The notes under the pieces were generated by a model that was not told where the DNA came from, ran no database searches, and was given only the letters and a program-made list of their open reading frames with translations. 64,000 nt of DNA, from positions 744,001 through 808,000 of the forward strand of contig NZ_JAMZEA010000004.1 of NCBI RefSeq assembly GCF_024172125.1, in the 5' to 3' direction. The position numbers and the translations under genes were made by a program. Positions 53,138 to 61,423 of the stretch are shown piece by piece. The stretch comes from Actinomadura rupiterrae. Its GTDB lineage: Bacteria; Actinomycetota; Actinomycetes; Streptosporangiales; Streptosporangiaceae. How positions within the stretch are numbered: position 1 is the stretch's first letter; each line of letters opens with the position of its first letter.

Positions 53138-54412
53138 GTGAGGTTCCGGGTGAGTCGCCGGGCCAAGGTGAGCGTGCTGGACGCCCTGAGGCTGACGGTG
53201 ATCGCGGTCCTGGCGTACGTGCTGGCGCGCTGGTGGCAGCCGCACGGGGCGCCGCTGCCGCTGCTGGCGCCGCTGACGGCGCTGCTGGTCGTCCAGGTGT
53301 CGGCGCTGAGCACGCTGCGGTCGGTCTGGCAGCGGGTGCTGTCGGTGGCGTTCGGCGTCCTGACGGCCGTGGCGCTCGGGGACTGGCTGGGGTTCTCCTG
53401 GTGGAGCCTCGGGCTGGCGATCTTCGCGGGGCTGGCGATCGGGTTCGGGCTGCGGCTCGGCGACCAGGCCCTGGAGGTCCCGATCAGCGCGATGCTGATC
53501 TTCGGGGTGGGCGCGAGCAACGAGTTCGCCGCCTGGGACCGGGTCGCGGAGACCCTGGTCGGCGCCGCGGTCGGGCTCATCGCCGGGCTCGCCTGGCCGC
53601 CCGTCCGGGTCGGCGCGGGCCGCGAAGCCGTCGCGGACGTCGGCCGGCGGCTCGCCGAGATGGTCGACCGCATCGCCGACGACCTGCGCGGCGAACCGGG
53701 TGTGGACGACGCCGAGCACTGGCTCGCCGAGTCCGGCCGGATGCTCAAGGAGATCACCCAGACCGACGAGGCCGTAGGCCAGGCCGAGGAGAGCGTCCGG
53801 CTGAACCCGCGCGCCCTCACCCTGATCGACGCCGGCGTCGCGCTCCGGGACGGCGTGGAGATGCTGGAGCACTTCGACCTGTCCCTGCGCACGCTGACCC
53901 GCGCGATCGTCGACAGCGTCCGCGCCGAGGGCGAGGACGACCACATCCTCGCCGACCCGGTCGTCCGCGCCCGGCTCGCCGAGGTCATGGACGAGCTCGC
54001 GGACGGCGTCCACGCCTACACCGAGCTCGCCGTCGCCGACCTGTCCCGCGACGCCGACCCCCGCCACCTCGAACGCCGCCTGGACGAGCTGGTCGAGTCC
54101 GCCAGCGAGGACCGGCACGCCCTCGCGGAGATGCTTTCCGAGCGCGCCACCGGGATCCGCCAGCGCACCCTGTACGGCGAGATGCTCATGCACATCGACC
54201 GCCTGATCAACTACCTGCACCCCGAGCACCGCGAGCGCGCCCGCCGCCGCTGGCGCAGCCGCGACCTCGCCGCCCGCCACCTCCCGGACCGTCCGGCGAA
54301 CATCATCCGCCGCACCAGCCGAGGCGTCCGCAAGTCGGCCGGGGAAGCGGCGCGCGAAACCGCCACCGCCTTCCCCGGCCGCGAGGACGATGATCAGCGA
54401 ACGTCCACGTAG
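53138..54412 (+). CDS. FUSC/aromatic acid exporter-like membrane protein
   Basis: 424 residues from GTG 53138 (GTG 53150 is an alternative). Residues about 20-165 hold four to six membrane helices in the FUSC pattern (LRLTVIAVLAYVLARWW, PLTALLVVQVSALSTLRSVW, VLSVAFGVLTAVALGDWLGF, ETLVGAAVGLIAGLAWP). The C-terminal two-thirds is helical, cytoplasmic and charged. Such proteins are linked to efflux of aromatic acids or lipids. Its 3' end overlaps that of the convergent paralogue 3 by 19 bp. Confidence 0.88.
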   Translation: MRFRVSRRAKVSVLDALRLTVIAVLAYVLARWWQPHGAPLPLLAPLTALLVVQVSALSTLRSVWQRVLSVAFGVLTAVALGDWLGFSWWSLGLAIFAGLAIGFGLRLGDQALEVPISAMLIFGVGASNEFAAWDRVAETLVGAAVGLIAGLAWPPVRVGAGREAVADVGRRLAEMVDRIADDLRGEPGVDDAEHWLAESGRMLKEITQTDEAVGQAEESVRLNPRALTLIDAGVALRDGVEMLEHFDLSLRTLTRAIVDSVRAEGEDDHILADPVVRARLAEVMDELADGVHAYTELAVADLSRDADPRHLERRLDELVESASEDRHALAEMLSERATGIRQRTLYGEMLMHIDRLINYLHPEHRERARRRWRSRDLAARHLPDRPANIIRRTSRGVRKSAGEAARETATAFPGREDDDQRTST

Positions 54413-56334
54413 TCCCCGGCACTCCAGACCCCGAGGTAGGTCGAGCTACCCGCGTAAGCAGCCGCCCACGTCCCGTCCACCGAGGCCGTGAACCCCTTAC
54501 CGAACCACCCGTTCCGATCGGCCGTGGCCGTCCCCATGACCTTCCACGAGGACGCTCCCCTGGCCTTGAAGTAGATCTTCAACGCGGCCCCGGCCCCGGG
54601 CTGCCAGCTCCCGGTGAACTTGGTGATCCGCCCCCGCACCGTCAGCGTCCGGCCCTTCTTCACCGGCTCCGGGGAAGCATTGAACGACGAGATCGCCGTC
54701 TTGTACCGGGTGTCCACGAAGATGCGCGGGGTGGAGACCGCCTCGTCCGAGGTGCCACCCGTCCCCGCGCCGCCCGCGTAGTACACCCACCACTCGCCGT
54801 CCGCCTTGGCGGTGCCGGAGAGCGAGAAGCGTCCCGCCGCGTCCGTCCGGCCGCTGCCCATGTCGAACATGCGCTTGCCGTCCGGGCTGAACGTCAGGGT
54901 CACCGGCACGTTGCCCGCCTGGGCCCGGGTCCCGGACGCGCCGTTCCGGAGGATCTGGCCGCTCACCGTGACCTTGCCGCCGACCGCGACGGGATTCGGA
55001 CGGGCGGAGACGTTGACGACCCGGGTCCAGAACGCCGAGCGGCGGTGCTCCCCCGCCATGCTGCTCTGGACGTAGGTGTCGCCGTCGGAGTCGACCCGCC
55101 AGGTGCCCGAACCGGTGACCGTCGCGGGCCACGAGTACCGGCCGTCCGAGCCGGTCGTCGCCGCGCCGAGCGGGACGGTCTGCCCCGTCCCGTCGTCGGT
55201 GAACGAGATCTTGACCTGCCGTCCCGCGAAAGGCACCCAGCCGCCGCCCGCGGTCTGCCGCTCCAGCAGTCCAGAAAGGCTGATCTTGTCACCGACCCGG
55301 GACGCGCTCGGGACCGGAGTGATCGAGACGCGGGTCGCCTGGGTGCGGATCGGGAAGGTGAGCCCGGTCCAGGCAGAGCCGTAGTCGCCGTGGTCAGAGG
55401 CGGAGAGAGTGGCTCCCGACCCGACCGGCTTCACCCGCAGCGCGAAGGAGCCGTCCTCGGCCGTCGTGGTCGTCGCCGCGGGAGAGTCGAGGCTCACCTG
55501 GACACCGGCGAGCGGCGCGCCCGCGGCGTCGGTCACCCGTCCGCCGATGGTCAGCTCCGGGTGGTCGTAGTCGATCGCGTCGGGCGTCATGTGGACGTCC
55601 ACCAGCCGCTGCTCCAGCCGCTTGTCGTAGGTCGACGTCCGCCGGGTGAGGCTGTCGCCCTGGTCGTCCCAGGCCGTGAAGGCGACCTCGTACTCGCCGG
55701 GCGACGGCGGATCGAAGACCGGGCCGGTCATATAGTCCGTGCGGGTGACGCCTCCGGGCAGGCTGAAGACCTGCCGGACCGTGGGCGTGACGTCCTCCCC
55801 GACCTGCTCGTCCGTCCCGGCCCGGTACAGCCGCGCGACGATCTTGCTGACACCGCCGGTGTGTGTGACCTCGGCCTGGGCCCCGAAGGGCTTGGTCACC
55901 CGGTCGGGTCCGCCGCCGCCGACTCCGAGGACGAACCGCGCGGGCGCCGAGTCGGTGAACGTGACCTGCGACAGATCGGTGTGCGAACCGGAGGGGTCGC
56001 TGATCCGGATGTCCAGGTAGGTCCGTCCCGGCTTGGGGTCCACGGCCGTCTTGGGCTGCCAGACGGCCCCGCGTCCGATGACCGCCCACCCCAGCGGAAC
56101 GTTCGGGAAGGTCGCGTACGGCTCGTCGCTCCCCTTGAGGCGGAGCTTGAAGTCGACCGTGGTCCCCGGCGCGAACGACTGCAGGATGACCTGGGGATTG
56201 GCCTTGCCGTTCGTCCCGGTCGTGATCGACGCGTCGATCACGACCGGTGCGGACGCCGCCGACGCAGGCGAGGCGAGGGGCAGCAACGCCAGAAGTGTGA
56301 ACAGCGACACGAGGGCCGCGAGAGATCTGCGCAA
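54394..56334 (-). CDS. Secreted Ig-like repeat protein, paralogue 3
   Basis: 646 residues from TTG 56334, with GGAG 8 nt upstream. The signal peptide is LRRSLAALVSLFTLLALLPL. Domain order parallels paralogue 1: an N-terminal beta domain, a carboxypeptidase-regulatory-like domain (LTIGGRVTDAAGAPLAGVQV), an SGLLERQTAGG domain, a VSGQILRNGASG domain and the C-terminal module TLTVRGRITKFTGSW ending in YLGVWSAGDYVDVR. The last 105 residues are closely similar to those of paralogue 1, evidence of recent duplication or gene conversion. Confidence 0.85.
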   Translation of the reverse strand: MRRSLAALVSLFTLLALLPLASPASAASAPVVIDASITTGTNGKANPQVILQSFAPGTTVDFKLRLKGSDEPYATFPNVPLGWAVIGRGAVWQPKTAVDPKPGRTYLDIRISDPSGSHTDLSQVTFTDSAPARFVLGVGGGGPDRVTKPFGAQAEVTHTGGVSKIVARLYRAGTDEQVGEDVTPTVRQVFSLPGGVTRTDYMTGPVFDPPSPGEYEVAFTAWDDQGDSLTRRTSTYDKRLEQRLVDVHMTPDAIDYDHPELTIGGRVTDAAGAPLAGVQVSLDSPAATTTTAEDGSFALRVKPVGSGATLSASDHGDYGSAWTGLTFPIRTQATRVSITPVPSASRVGDKISLSGLLERQTAGGGWVPFAGRQVKISFTDDGTGQTVPLGAATTGSDGRYSWPATVTGSGTWRVDSDGDTYVQSSMAGEHRRSAFWTRVVNVSARPNPVAVGGKVTVSGQILRNGASGTRAQAGNVPVTLTFSPDGKRMFDMGSGRTDAAGRFSLSGTAKADGEWWVYYAGGAGTGGTSDEAVSTPRIFVDTRYKTAISSFNASPEPVKKGRTLTVRGRITKFTGSWQPGAGAALKIYFKARGASSWKVMGTATADRNGWFGKGFTASVDGTWAAAYAGSSTYLGVWSAGDYVDVR

Positions 56335-56367
56335 GGAAGGTTCTCCGTGATCACGTGAGTGAAGCAA

Positions 56368-56400
56368 GGAGAAGACGTCCGGGAGTCAACCCCGGTTTAC
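56368..56400 (-). promoter_or_regulatory. Conserved ECF-type promoter element 3
   Basis: GTAAACC-N16-CGTCTTCTCC on the gene's strand, 34 nt before the start codon of paralogue 3. It has one substitution from the consensus. Confidence 0.75.
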
Positions 56401-56421
56401 CCCCGCACGCCCGTTTTCTCC

Positions 56422-56496
56422 CTAGCGCACGTCGACGTAGTCGCTCGTACTCCACGCGCCCAGGTAGGTGCGACTGCCCGCATGCGCAGCAGCTGC
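56422..56496 (-). pseudogene. Remnant of an Ig-like paralogue C-terminus
   Basis: Immediately downstream of the paralogue 4 stop, offset by one base, the frame reads AAAHAGSRTYLGAWSTSDYV then DVR and TAG, clearly the family terminus (compare AAAYAGSSTYLGVWSAGDYV in paralogue 3). It has no start of its own. This suggests that paralogue 4 acquired an early stop and a new end, or that a tail fragment was left by recombination. Confidence 0.7.
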
Positions 56497-56497
56497 G

Positions 56498-58159
56498 TCA
56501 CGAAACTCGCACGTACTTCTCAGCGGTCTTCGCCGAGAAATCGCCGTTCGCCTCCGTCCCGGCGTACGCGAACCACCAGGAACCGCTGCGCTGCGGATAC
56601 TCGGTCCGGACGAACCGCCCGTACCGATCGGTGCGGGCGCTGTGGCAGAACGTCGTCCCCTTCGCACCCGCCTGACGGAAGCAGACCTGGACGGTTGCGC
56701 CCGTGACGGGCTTCCACGTCTTGCCCACCTGGCGCATGAGCCGTCCGCCGACCCGTAGAGCATGCCTCTTCTTCACCTTGGAAGGCAGGCTCACATGGTC
56801 GAACCCGCTCACGTACCGCGCGTCCACCTTGATCTCGGGACCGACGGCGGCCAGGTAGCCGGGCGCGGCGAGGGCCCGCAGCCTCCACACCGCGCCCCGC
56901 GCCGCCGGAGCGGTGAGCGCCACGCGGTCAGGGGAGGTGGATCCGGTGGCGATGACCCGCCAGGTCGCGCCGGTACGGGCCTCCAGGACGAGCGGCTGGG
57001 AGATGAGGCCATCACGGCGGGTGTCGCAGGACGCAGATCCCACACACGCCCACTGCGCGGAGATGACGGCGTTCTTCCCGGCGACCACGGGCCTCGGGGA
57101 CACGGACACGCCCCGGAAGGCCGTGACATAACGCACGTCCAAGGGGAGCTCTTCGGAGTACGACGGCCCGATTTCCACGGTTCCGCTGAACCGGGCCTCG
57201 TAGCCGCCCTGGGTGGCTTGCGCAGTCACGCCGAGGCTGAACCGGCCGTCGCGTGCGTTGGCGGATGCCACAGTGTTGGCGCAGAAAGCCTTATGGTCGC
57301 ATTCGGTGAGCGTGACCGGTCCGCTCCCCGGCGTCCAGTTCCCGTTCGCCGCCTGGAACTCCAACCGCCCGGTGAGCGTGACCACCGTCCCAGAGCGCAC
57401 AGGCTGGGGAAAGGTCGGCGCGTCCAGGGTGATCCGCGACTTCGGACGCACGTAGTGAACCGTGATCAGTTCCGATGTGTCCCAGTAGTCATCGGTGCTG
57501 ACGCCGAGGTAGAAGTCGCGGTCGGGCCACCAGCCGCCCCCGTCCGGGTCCGCGCCCTCGGCCGTGAACGACACCCTTCCGTCGGCGTCCGTGGTCGCCG
57601 TCGCGATCGGCTTGGTCTCGTCCACGCCGCGAAGGAAGAGTCCGACGGTGGTTCCGGTCAGCGGGGCGGTCGAGCCGTCCTCCCCGACACCGAGCACCCT
57701 GCTGGTGATGGTGACCTGCCGGTGCTGGGGGTCGGCGGGTTCAGGCGTGTGTGCCAGCTCGCTGAACCGGACGTGCCGGTAGACCCGGACATAGGGGTTC
57801 GTCTGGGTCCGCGAGCTGCCGTCCGCGTCGACGATCCGGTAGTCGACCATCACCTGCCCGCTGCGCGGCAGCCTGACCGGCTGCGGCCCCTGCCAGTACA
57901 GGTTCCCGATCCTGGAGGGCGCCAGCTCGACGTCCGCGATGGTCTCGCCGCTGCCGGACATCCAGAGCCGGGCGTTGATCGACCTCGGCAGCGGACCCGG
58001 CCAGGAGATGTCCGCCTCGGCATCGATCGTGTCGCCGACGTTCCGGGGCTGCCAGTTCGGCGGCCGGATGGTCGGGGGGCCGCCCGCGTACGCGGGCGGT
58101 GCTGCGAGGAGGGTCAGCGCCGCGAGTGCGGCGCAGAGAAGGCTGAGGAACCTGCGCAC
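56498..58159 (-). CDS. Secreted Ig-like repeat protein, paralogue 4
   Basis: 553 residues from GTG 58159 (ATG 58171 is an alternative), with GGAG 6 nt upstream. The signal peptide is VRRFLSLLCAALAALTLLAA, cleavage near AYAGG. It has several beta domains (VTITSRVLGVGEDG, VVTLTGRLEFQAANGNWTPG, LRVGGRLMRQVGKTWKPVTG) and ends in EKYVRVS rather than GDYVDVR. Cys pairs absent from the other paralogues occur mid-protein (LTECDHKAFCANT, CVGSASCDTR). A remnant of the usual family terminus follows the stop. Confidence 0.82.
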   Translation of the reverse strand: MRRFLSLLCAALAALTLLAAPPAYAGGPPTIRPPNWQPRNVGDTIDAEADISWPGPLPRSINARLWMSGSGETIADVELAPSRIGNLYWQGPQPVRLPRSGQVMVDYRIVDADGSSRTQTNPYVRVYRHVRFSELAHTPEPADPQHRQVTITSRVLGVGEDGSTAPLTGTTVGLFLRGVDETKPIATATTDADGRVSFTAEGADPDGGGWWPDRDFYLGVSTDDYWDTSELITVHYVRPKSRITLDAPTFPQPVRSGTVVTLTGRLEFQAANGNWTPGSGPVTLTECDHKAFCANTVASANARDGRFSLGVTAQATQGGYEARFSGTVEIGPSYSEELPLDVRYVTAFRGVSVSPRPVVAGKNAVISAQWACVGSASCDTRRDGLISQPLVLEARTGATWRVIATGSTSPDRVALTAPAARGAVWRLRALAAPGYLAAVGPEIKVDARYVSGFDHVSLPSKVKKRHALRVGGRLMRQVGKTWKPVTGATVQVCFRQAGAKGTTFCHSARTDRYGRFVRTEYPQRSGSWWFAYAGTEANGDFSAKTAEKYVRVS

Positions 58160-58187
58160 GCCGATCTCCATGATCTACAGGAAGCAT

Positions 58188-58220
58188 GGAGAGGACGCCG
58201 CGCGTCCCCGGCCGGTTTAC
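58188..58220 (-). promoter_or_regulatory. Conserved ECF-type promoter element 4
   Basis: GTAAACC-N16-CGTCCTCTCC on the gene's strand, 29 nt before the GTG of paralogue 4. Confidence 0.75.
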
Positions 58221-58293
58221 CCCTCAACGAAGATCAGCCGATGTCCATGTGCTCGCCGTCTTCCGTGCGAGCGCGGGGTGCCGTGCGCGGGGG

Positions 58294-59229
58294 TCAGCGC
58301 TCGGTGGCGCCGCAGCGGATGGTGGCTAGCCAGGCGGCGGCTTCGGTGAAGTCGTGGTCGTGGGTGCCGCGGCGGATGTCGGGGCGGACGGCGTCGGCGC
58401 GGGTGTAGGAGCCGAGGAAGCGGACGTCGGCGCAGATGCGGCGCAGGCCCATGAGGGCCTCGCCGACGCGGGACTCGAAGACGTGGCCTTCGAAGTCCAT
58501 CCAGAAGAGGTAGGAGCCGAGGCCGCGGCCGGTGGGGCGGGACTGGATGAGGGAGAGGTTGATGCCGCGGACGGAGAACTCGGTGAGGATCTCCAGCAGG
58601 GCGCCGGGGTGGTCCTCGCCGAGGAAGGCGACGGCGCTGGTGCGGTCCATGCCGCTCGGAGGCGGCGGGGAGCAGGGGCGGCGGAGCGCGACGAAGCGGG
58701 TGACGGCGTCGGCGACGTCGTGGATGTCCTCGGCGAGGACGTCCAGACCGTAGCGGGCGGCGGCGAAGGAGCCGGCGAGGGCGGCGTCGTAGTGGCCGTC
58801 GGCGACGTGCTGGGCGGCCTCGGCGTTGGACGTGGCGGCGCGCCACTCGGCGTCCGGGACGTTCGCGGCGAGCCAGCGGCGGCACTGCGGCTGCGCGTGC
58901 GGGTGGGACGCGACGGTCTTGACGTCCGCGAGGGCCGTACCGGGGCGGACGAGCAGGGCGAACGAGACCGGCAGGTGGATCTCGCCGACGATCTGGACGG
59001 GGTCGCCGGTGGCCAGCTCGTCCAGGGTGGTCGGGACGGAGCCCTCGACGGAGTTCTCCAGGGCGACGACCGCGCCGTCCACCTCGCCGGAGCGCAGCGC
59101 GTCGAGGGCGGCGGGGACGGTCGCGAAGGGGACGTGCTCGGCGCCGGCGGCGGCCGGGAAGGCGCGCAGCGCGGCCTCGGTGAAGGTGCCCTGCGGTCCC
59201 AGGTAGGCCCAGCGGCGCGGATCAGGCAC
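58294..59229 (-). CDS. pheA: Prephenate dehydratase
   Basis: 311 residues from GTG 59229. It converts prephenate to phenylpyruvate, the committed step to phenylalanine. The catalytic domain (about 5-185) starts WAYLGPQGTFTEAALRAF and includes VVALENSVEGSV and the essential DAVTRFVAL (TRF) motif. The ACT regulatory domain (about 200-290) contains GALLEILTEFSVRGINLSLI and ESRV-like residues, indicating phenylalanine feedback control. Normal length for the monofunctional actinobacterial enzyme. The extra 25 C-terminal residues are of no known role. Confidence 0.96.
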   Translation of the reverse strand: MPDPRRWAYLGPQGTFTEAALRAFPAAAGAEHVPFATVPAALDALRSGEVDGAVVALENSVEGSVPTTLDELATGDPVQIVGEIHLPVSFALLVRPGTALADVKTVASHPHAQPQCRRWLAANVPDAEWRAATSNAEAAQHVADGHYDAALAGSFAAARYGLDVLAEDIHDVADAVTRFVALRRPCSPPPPSGMDRTSAVAFLGEDHPGALLEILTEFSVRGINLSLIQSRPTGRGLGSYLFWMDFEGHVFESRVGEALMGLRRICADVRFLGSYTRADAVRPDIRRGTHDHDFTEAAAWLATIRCGATER

Positions 59230-59329
59230 GGTGCGTCCCCCCGAGTGCGAGTGTCCGGTCCCAGGAGTTTACGTGGTCGGGCTGGGGTGCGCGGGACGCG
59301 TGGTGCGGCTCACTTGGACACCTCGCGGG

Positions 59330-59818
59330 TCAGTCGGTGGCGCTGGACGGCTCGCTGAGGCGCGGGCGCGGCGGGCGGGCGGCGGCGCCGAAGTCGGGGA
59401 GCGGGTCGTCCATGGAGACGATGGGGCCCTTGCCGAGGCGGGCGGCGCGCAGGGCCTGGTTCTCCTCGGGCGACAGCGGCTCGGTGGGGTGGCCGTCGCG
59501 GACGACCTTGGCGTAGGTGCGGGTCTCGGTGCGGCCGATGATGGAGCTGATCACCACCCCGTCCCCGACGGCGTTGATCAGGGCGAGCGAGAAGGAGCGG
59601 TGGCCGGACATCTCCTTGAGCGCGTCGTAGTGCACGATCGCCAGGTCGCGCAGCGCCTGGGCGTCGACCGAGCCCGGGCCGGCCACCTGGAGCCGGCGGC
59701 GCAGCACCTCGGCGCACTCCTCGACCACCTGGTTGACCCGGTTGTGGGCCACCACGGCGACCGACAGTCCGGCCACGCCGGCGACGAGTCCGGCTATGGC
59801 CAGGGCGACAAGCATCAC
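59330..59818 (-). CDS. DUF4446-family protein
   Basis: 162 residues. The start GTG 59818 / ATG 59815 overlaps the stop of the upstream mannosyltransferase-like gene, indicating coupling. An N-terminal membrane helix (MMLVALAIAGLVAGVAGLSV) is followed by a helix and the family core LAIVHYDALKEMSGHRSFSL, ALINAVGDGVVISSIIGRTE, TRTYAKVVRDG. DUF4446 has no established function and commonly sits near pheA/serS in actinobacteria. Confidence 0.92.
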   Translation of the reverse strand: MMLVALAIAGLVAGVAGLSVAVVAHNRVNQVVEECAEVLRRRLQVAGPGSVDAQALRDLAIVHYDALKEMSGHRSFSLALINAVGDGVVISSIIGRTETRTYAKVVRDGHPTEPLSPEENQALRAARLGKGPIVSMDDPLPDFGAAARPPRPRLSEPSSATD

Positions 59819-61383
59819 GGAGTGAGCGTACCGACACCGTCCAGGGGACGAGAGGGATCCTCATGATCGGGAACCGCGGTCAGCCGGTTCACCAGCCAGA
59901 TCCCGAGGACGAACATCAGCGCGACGGCCCCGAACCCGAACAGATCGCGGATGAGCTGCCCGAAGAACTGGGAAATGAGCGGATGTTGCGGGCCGGTCAG
60001 GTGGGTCCCCCACCAGGGCACGGGGAACAGGTAGTAGAGCCAGACGCCGGCCGCGACCAGACACCTTCGCGTGTTCCGCCCATCTCCCACCAAGGCGCCC
60101 ACGACGGCGATGATCCAGACCAGGTGGTGGATCCAGCCGACCGGCGACAGCAGCACCGAGAGCAGGCCGGTGACGGCGACGCCGGCGAGCAGCAGGCTGC
60201 GGGCGGCGTCCCCGGCGGCGGGGTCGGCCGCGAGCATCCGGTCGGTGCCCCAGCGCCGGGACGGGTCGGGCGGCAGGGCGGGCAGCGCGCGCCGGTCGGC
60301 GGCGAGCGTGGCGCGGCGGGCCAGCCGGAAGCCCGCGTACGCGACGACGATCACCAGCACGCCCCACAGCGCCGTCCGGAGCGGGCCCTCCGGTGTGATC
60401 CGGGACACCCAGCCGTTCAGTGCCTGGTTGGTCGTGCCGTTCACCGCGCCGGTGCGGTCGCCGCCCTGGAGCAGCGCGCCGAACCAGTAGTCGACCGAGT
60501 CCGAGGGCAGCCAGGCGAACGTGAACAGCGACGCGGCGGCCGCGGTGAGCAGGGAGTTCGCGGCGGCCTGGCGGCGTCCGGTGAGCAGGAAGTAGATCAG
60601 GAAGACGCCCGGGACGAGCTTCACCGCGATCGCGATGCCGACCAGCACGCCGCGCGGCCAGTAGGCGGTGCGGGCCATCGTGTCGGCGAGGCAGAGCGCC
60701 ATCAGGAAGAACCCGACCTGCCCGAACCGGATCTGGTCGAACGCCGGGGTCAGCCAGGCGCAGGCCCCGAACAGGACGCCGAAGGTCAGCGGCGCCCAGC
60801 GGCCCGTCCGCGCGATCAGGTCGCGGAACGCGTACCGGACGATCACGATCAGCGCGAGGTACTCCAGGGCCGTCCAGGTCCACTGCGCGGCGGTCCAGGA
60901 CATCAGCGTGAACGGGACGGCGAGCAGCGCCGGGAACGGCGGGTAGGTGAACGGCAGCAGCTGCGGCGGCTGGGTGAGGACGTCGTAAAGCTTGGCCTGC
61001 CGCAGCACGGCGCGGCCGCCCTCCCGGTAGACCTCCAGGTCGACCAGGCGCTGGTCGGGCGGGTTGCCGAGCCAGCGGACGACGATCGGTGTGATCGCCG
61101 CCACGGCGACCAGGATGCCGGCGGCGAGGATCAGCCAGTCCGCGCCGTCGCGGGGCCGCCACCCGGTGGACGGGACGGACGTGCCGCCGTGGCCTCCGCC
61201 ACGTGGCTCGGTCCCCGCGGTTCCGGCACGCGGAGTCGTCCCGGCGCGGTCCCGGCGGCGCGCGCGGTCATCGCCGGACGCGGCGGCCTCGTTCACGGCA
61301 GTCGCCCCCACCGCCGCACCCCCGTTCGAGCCGGACGCGCGCCGCTCCGGCGCGACGTCGCCCGTCCCTGTGGCTCCTCGCAT
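59815..61383 (-). CDS. GT87-family alpha-mannosyltransferase-like membrane protein
   Basis: 522 residues from ATG 61383, preceded by aggatg; a longer open frame upstream lacks similarity and overlaps the divergent gene. The first 75 residues are low-complexity. About ten hydrophobic helices follow (for example DWLILAAGILVAVAAITPIV, FGVLFGACAWLTPAF, GVLVGIAIAVKLVPGVFLIY, VGWIHHLVWIIAVVGAL). The external loop after helix 1 carries VDLEVYREGGRAVL, the position of the catalytic Asp in GT-C enzymes of the DUF2029/PimE type, which use polyprenyl-phosphate mannose. Acceptor unknown. It is divergent from a large membrane protein, with only 40 bp between starts. Confidence 0.9.
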   Translation of the reverse strand: MRGATGTGDVAPERRASGSNGGAAVGATAVNEAAASGDDRARRRDRAGTTPRAGTAGTEPRGGGHGGTSVPSTGWRPRDGADWLILAAGILVAVAAITPIVVRWLGNPPDQRLVDLEVYREGGRAVLRQAKLYDVLTQPPQLLPFTYPPFPALLAVPFTLMSWTAAQWTWTALEYLALIVIVRYAFRDLIARTGRWAPLTFGVLFGACAWLTPAFDQIRFGQVGFFLMALCLADTMARTAYWPRGVLVGIAIAVKLVPGVFLIYFLLTGRRQAAANSLLTAAAASLFTFAWLPSDSVDYWFGALLQGGDRTGAVNGTTNQALNGWVSRITPEGPLRTALWGVLVIVVAYAGFRLARRATLAADRRALPALPPDPSRRWGTDRMLAADPAAGDAARSLLLAGVAVTGLLSVLLSPVGWIHHLVWIIAVVGALVGDGRNTRRCLVAAGVWLYYLFPVPWWGTHLTGPQHPLISQFFGQLIRDLFGFGAVALMFVLGIWLVNRLTAVPDHEDPSRPLDGVGTLTP

Positions 61384-61423
61384 GTTCACATCCTGTCCTA
61401 ACGGTGCCACTACCCTGGACGAC

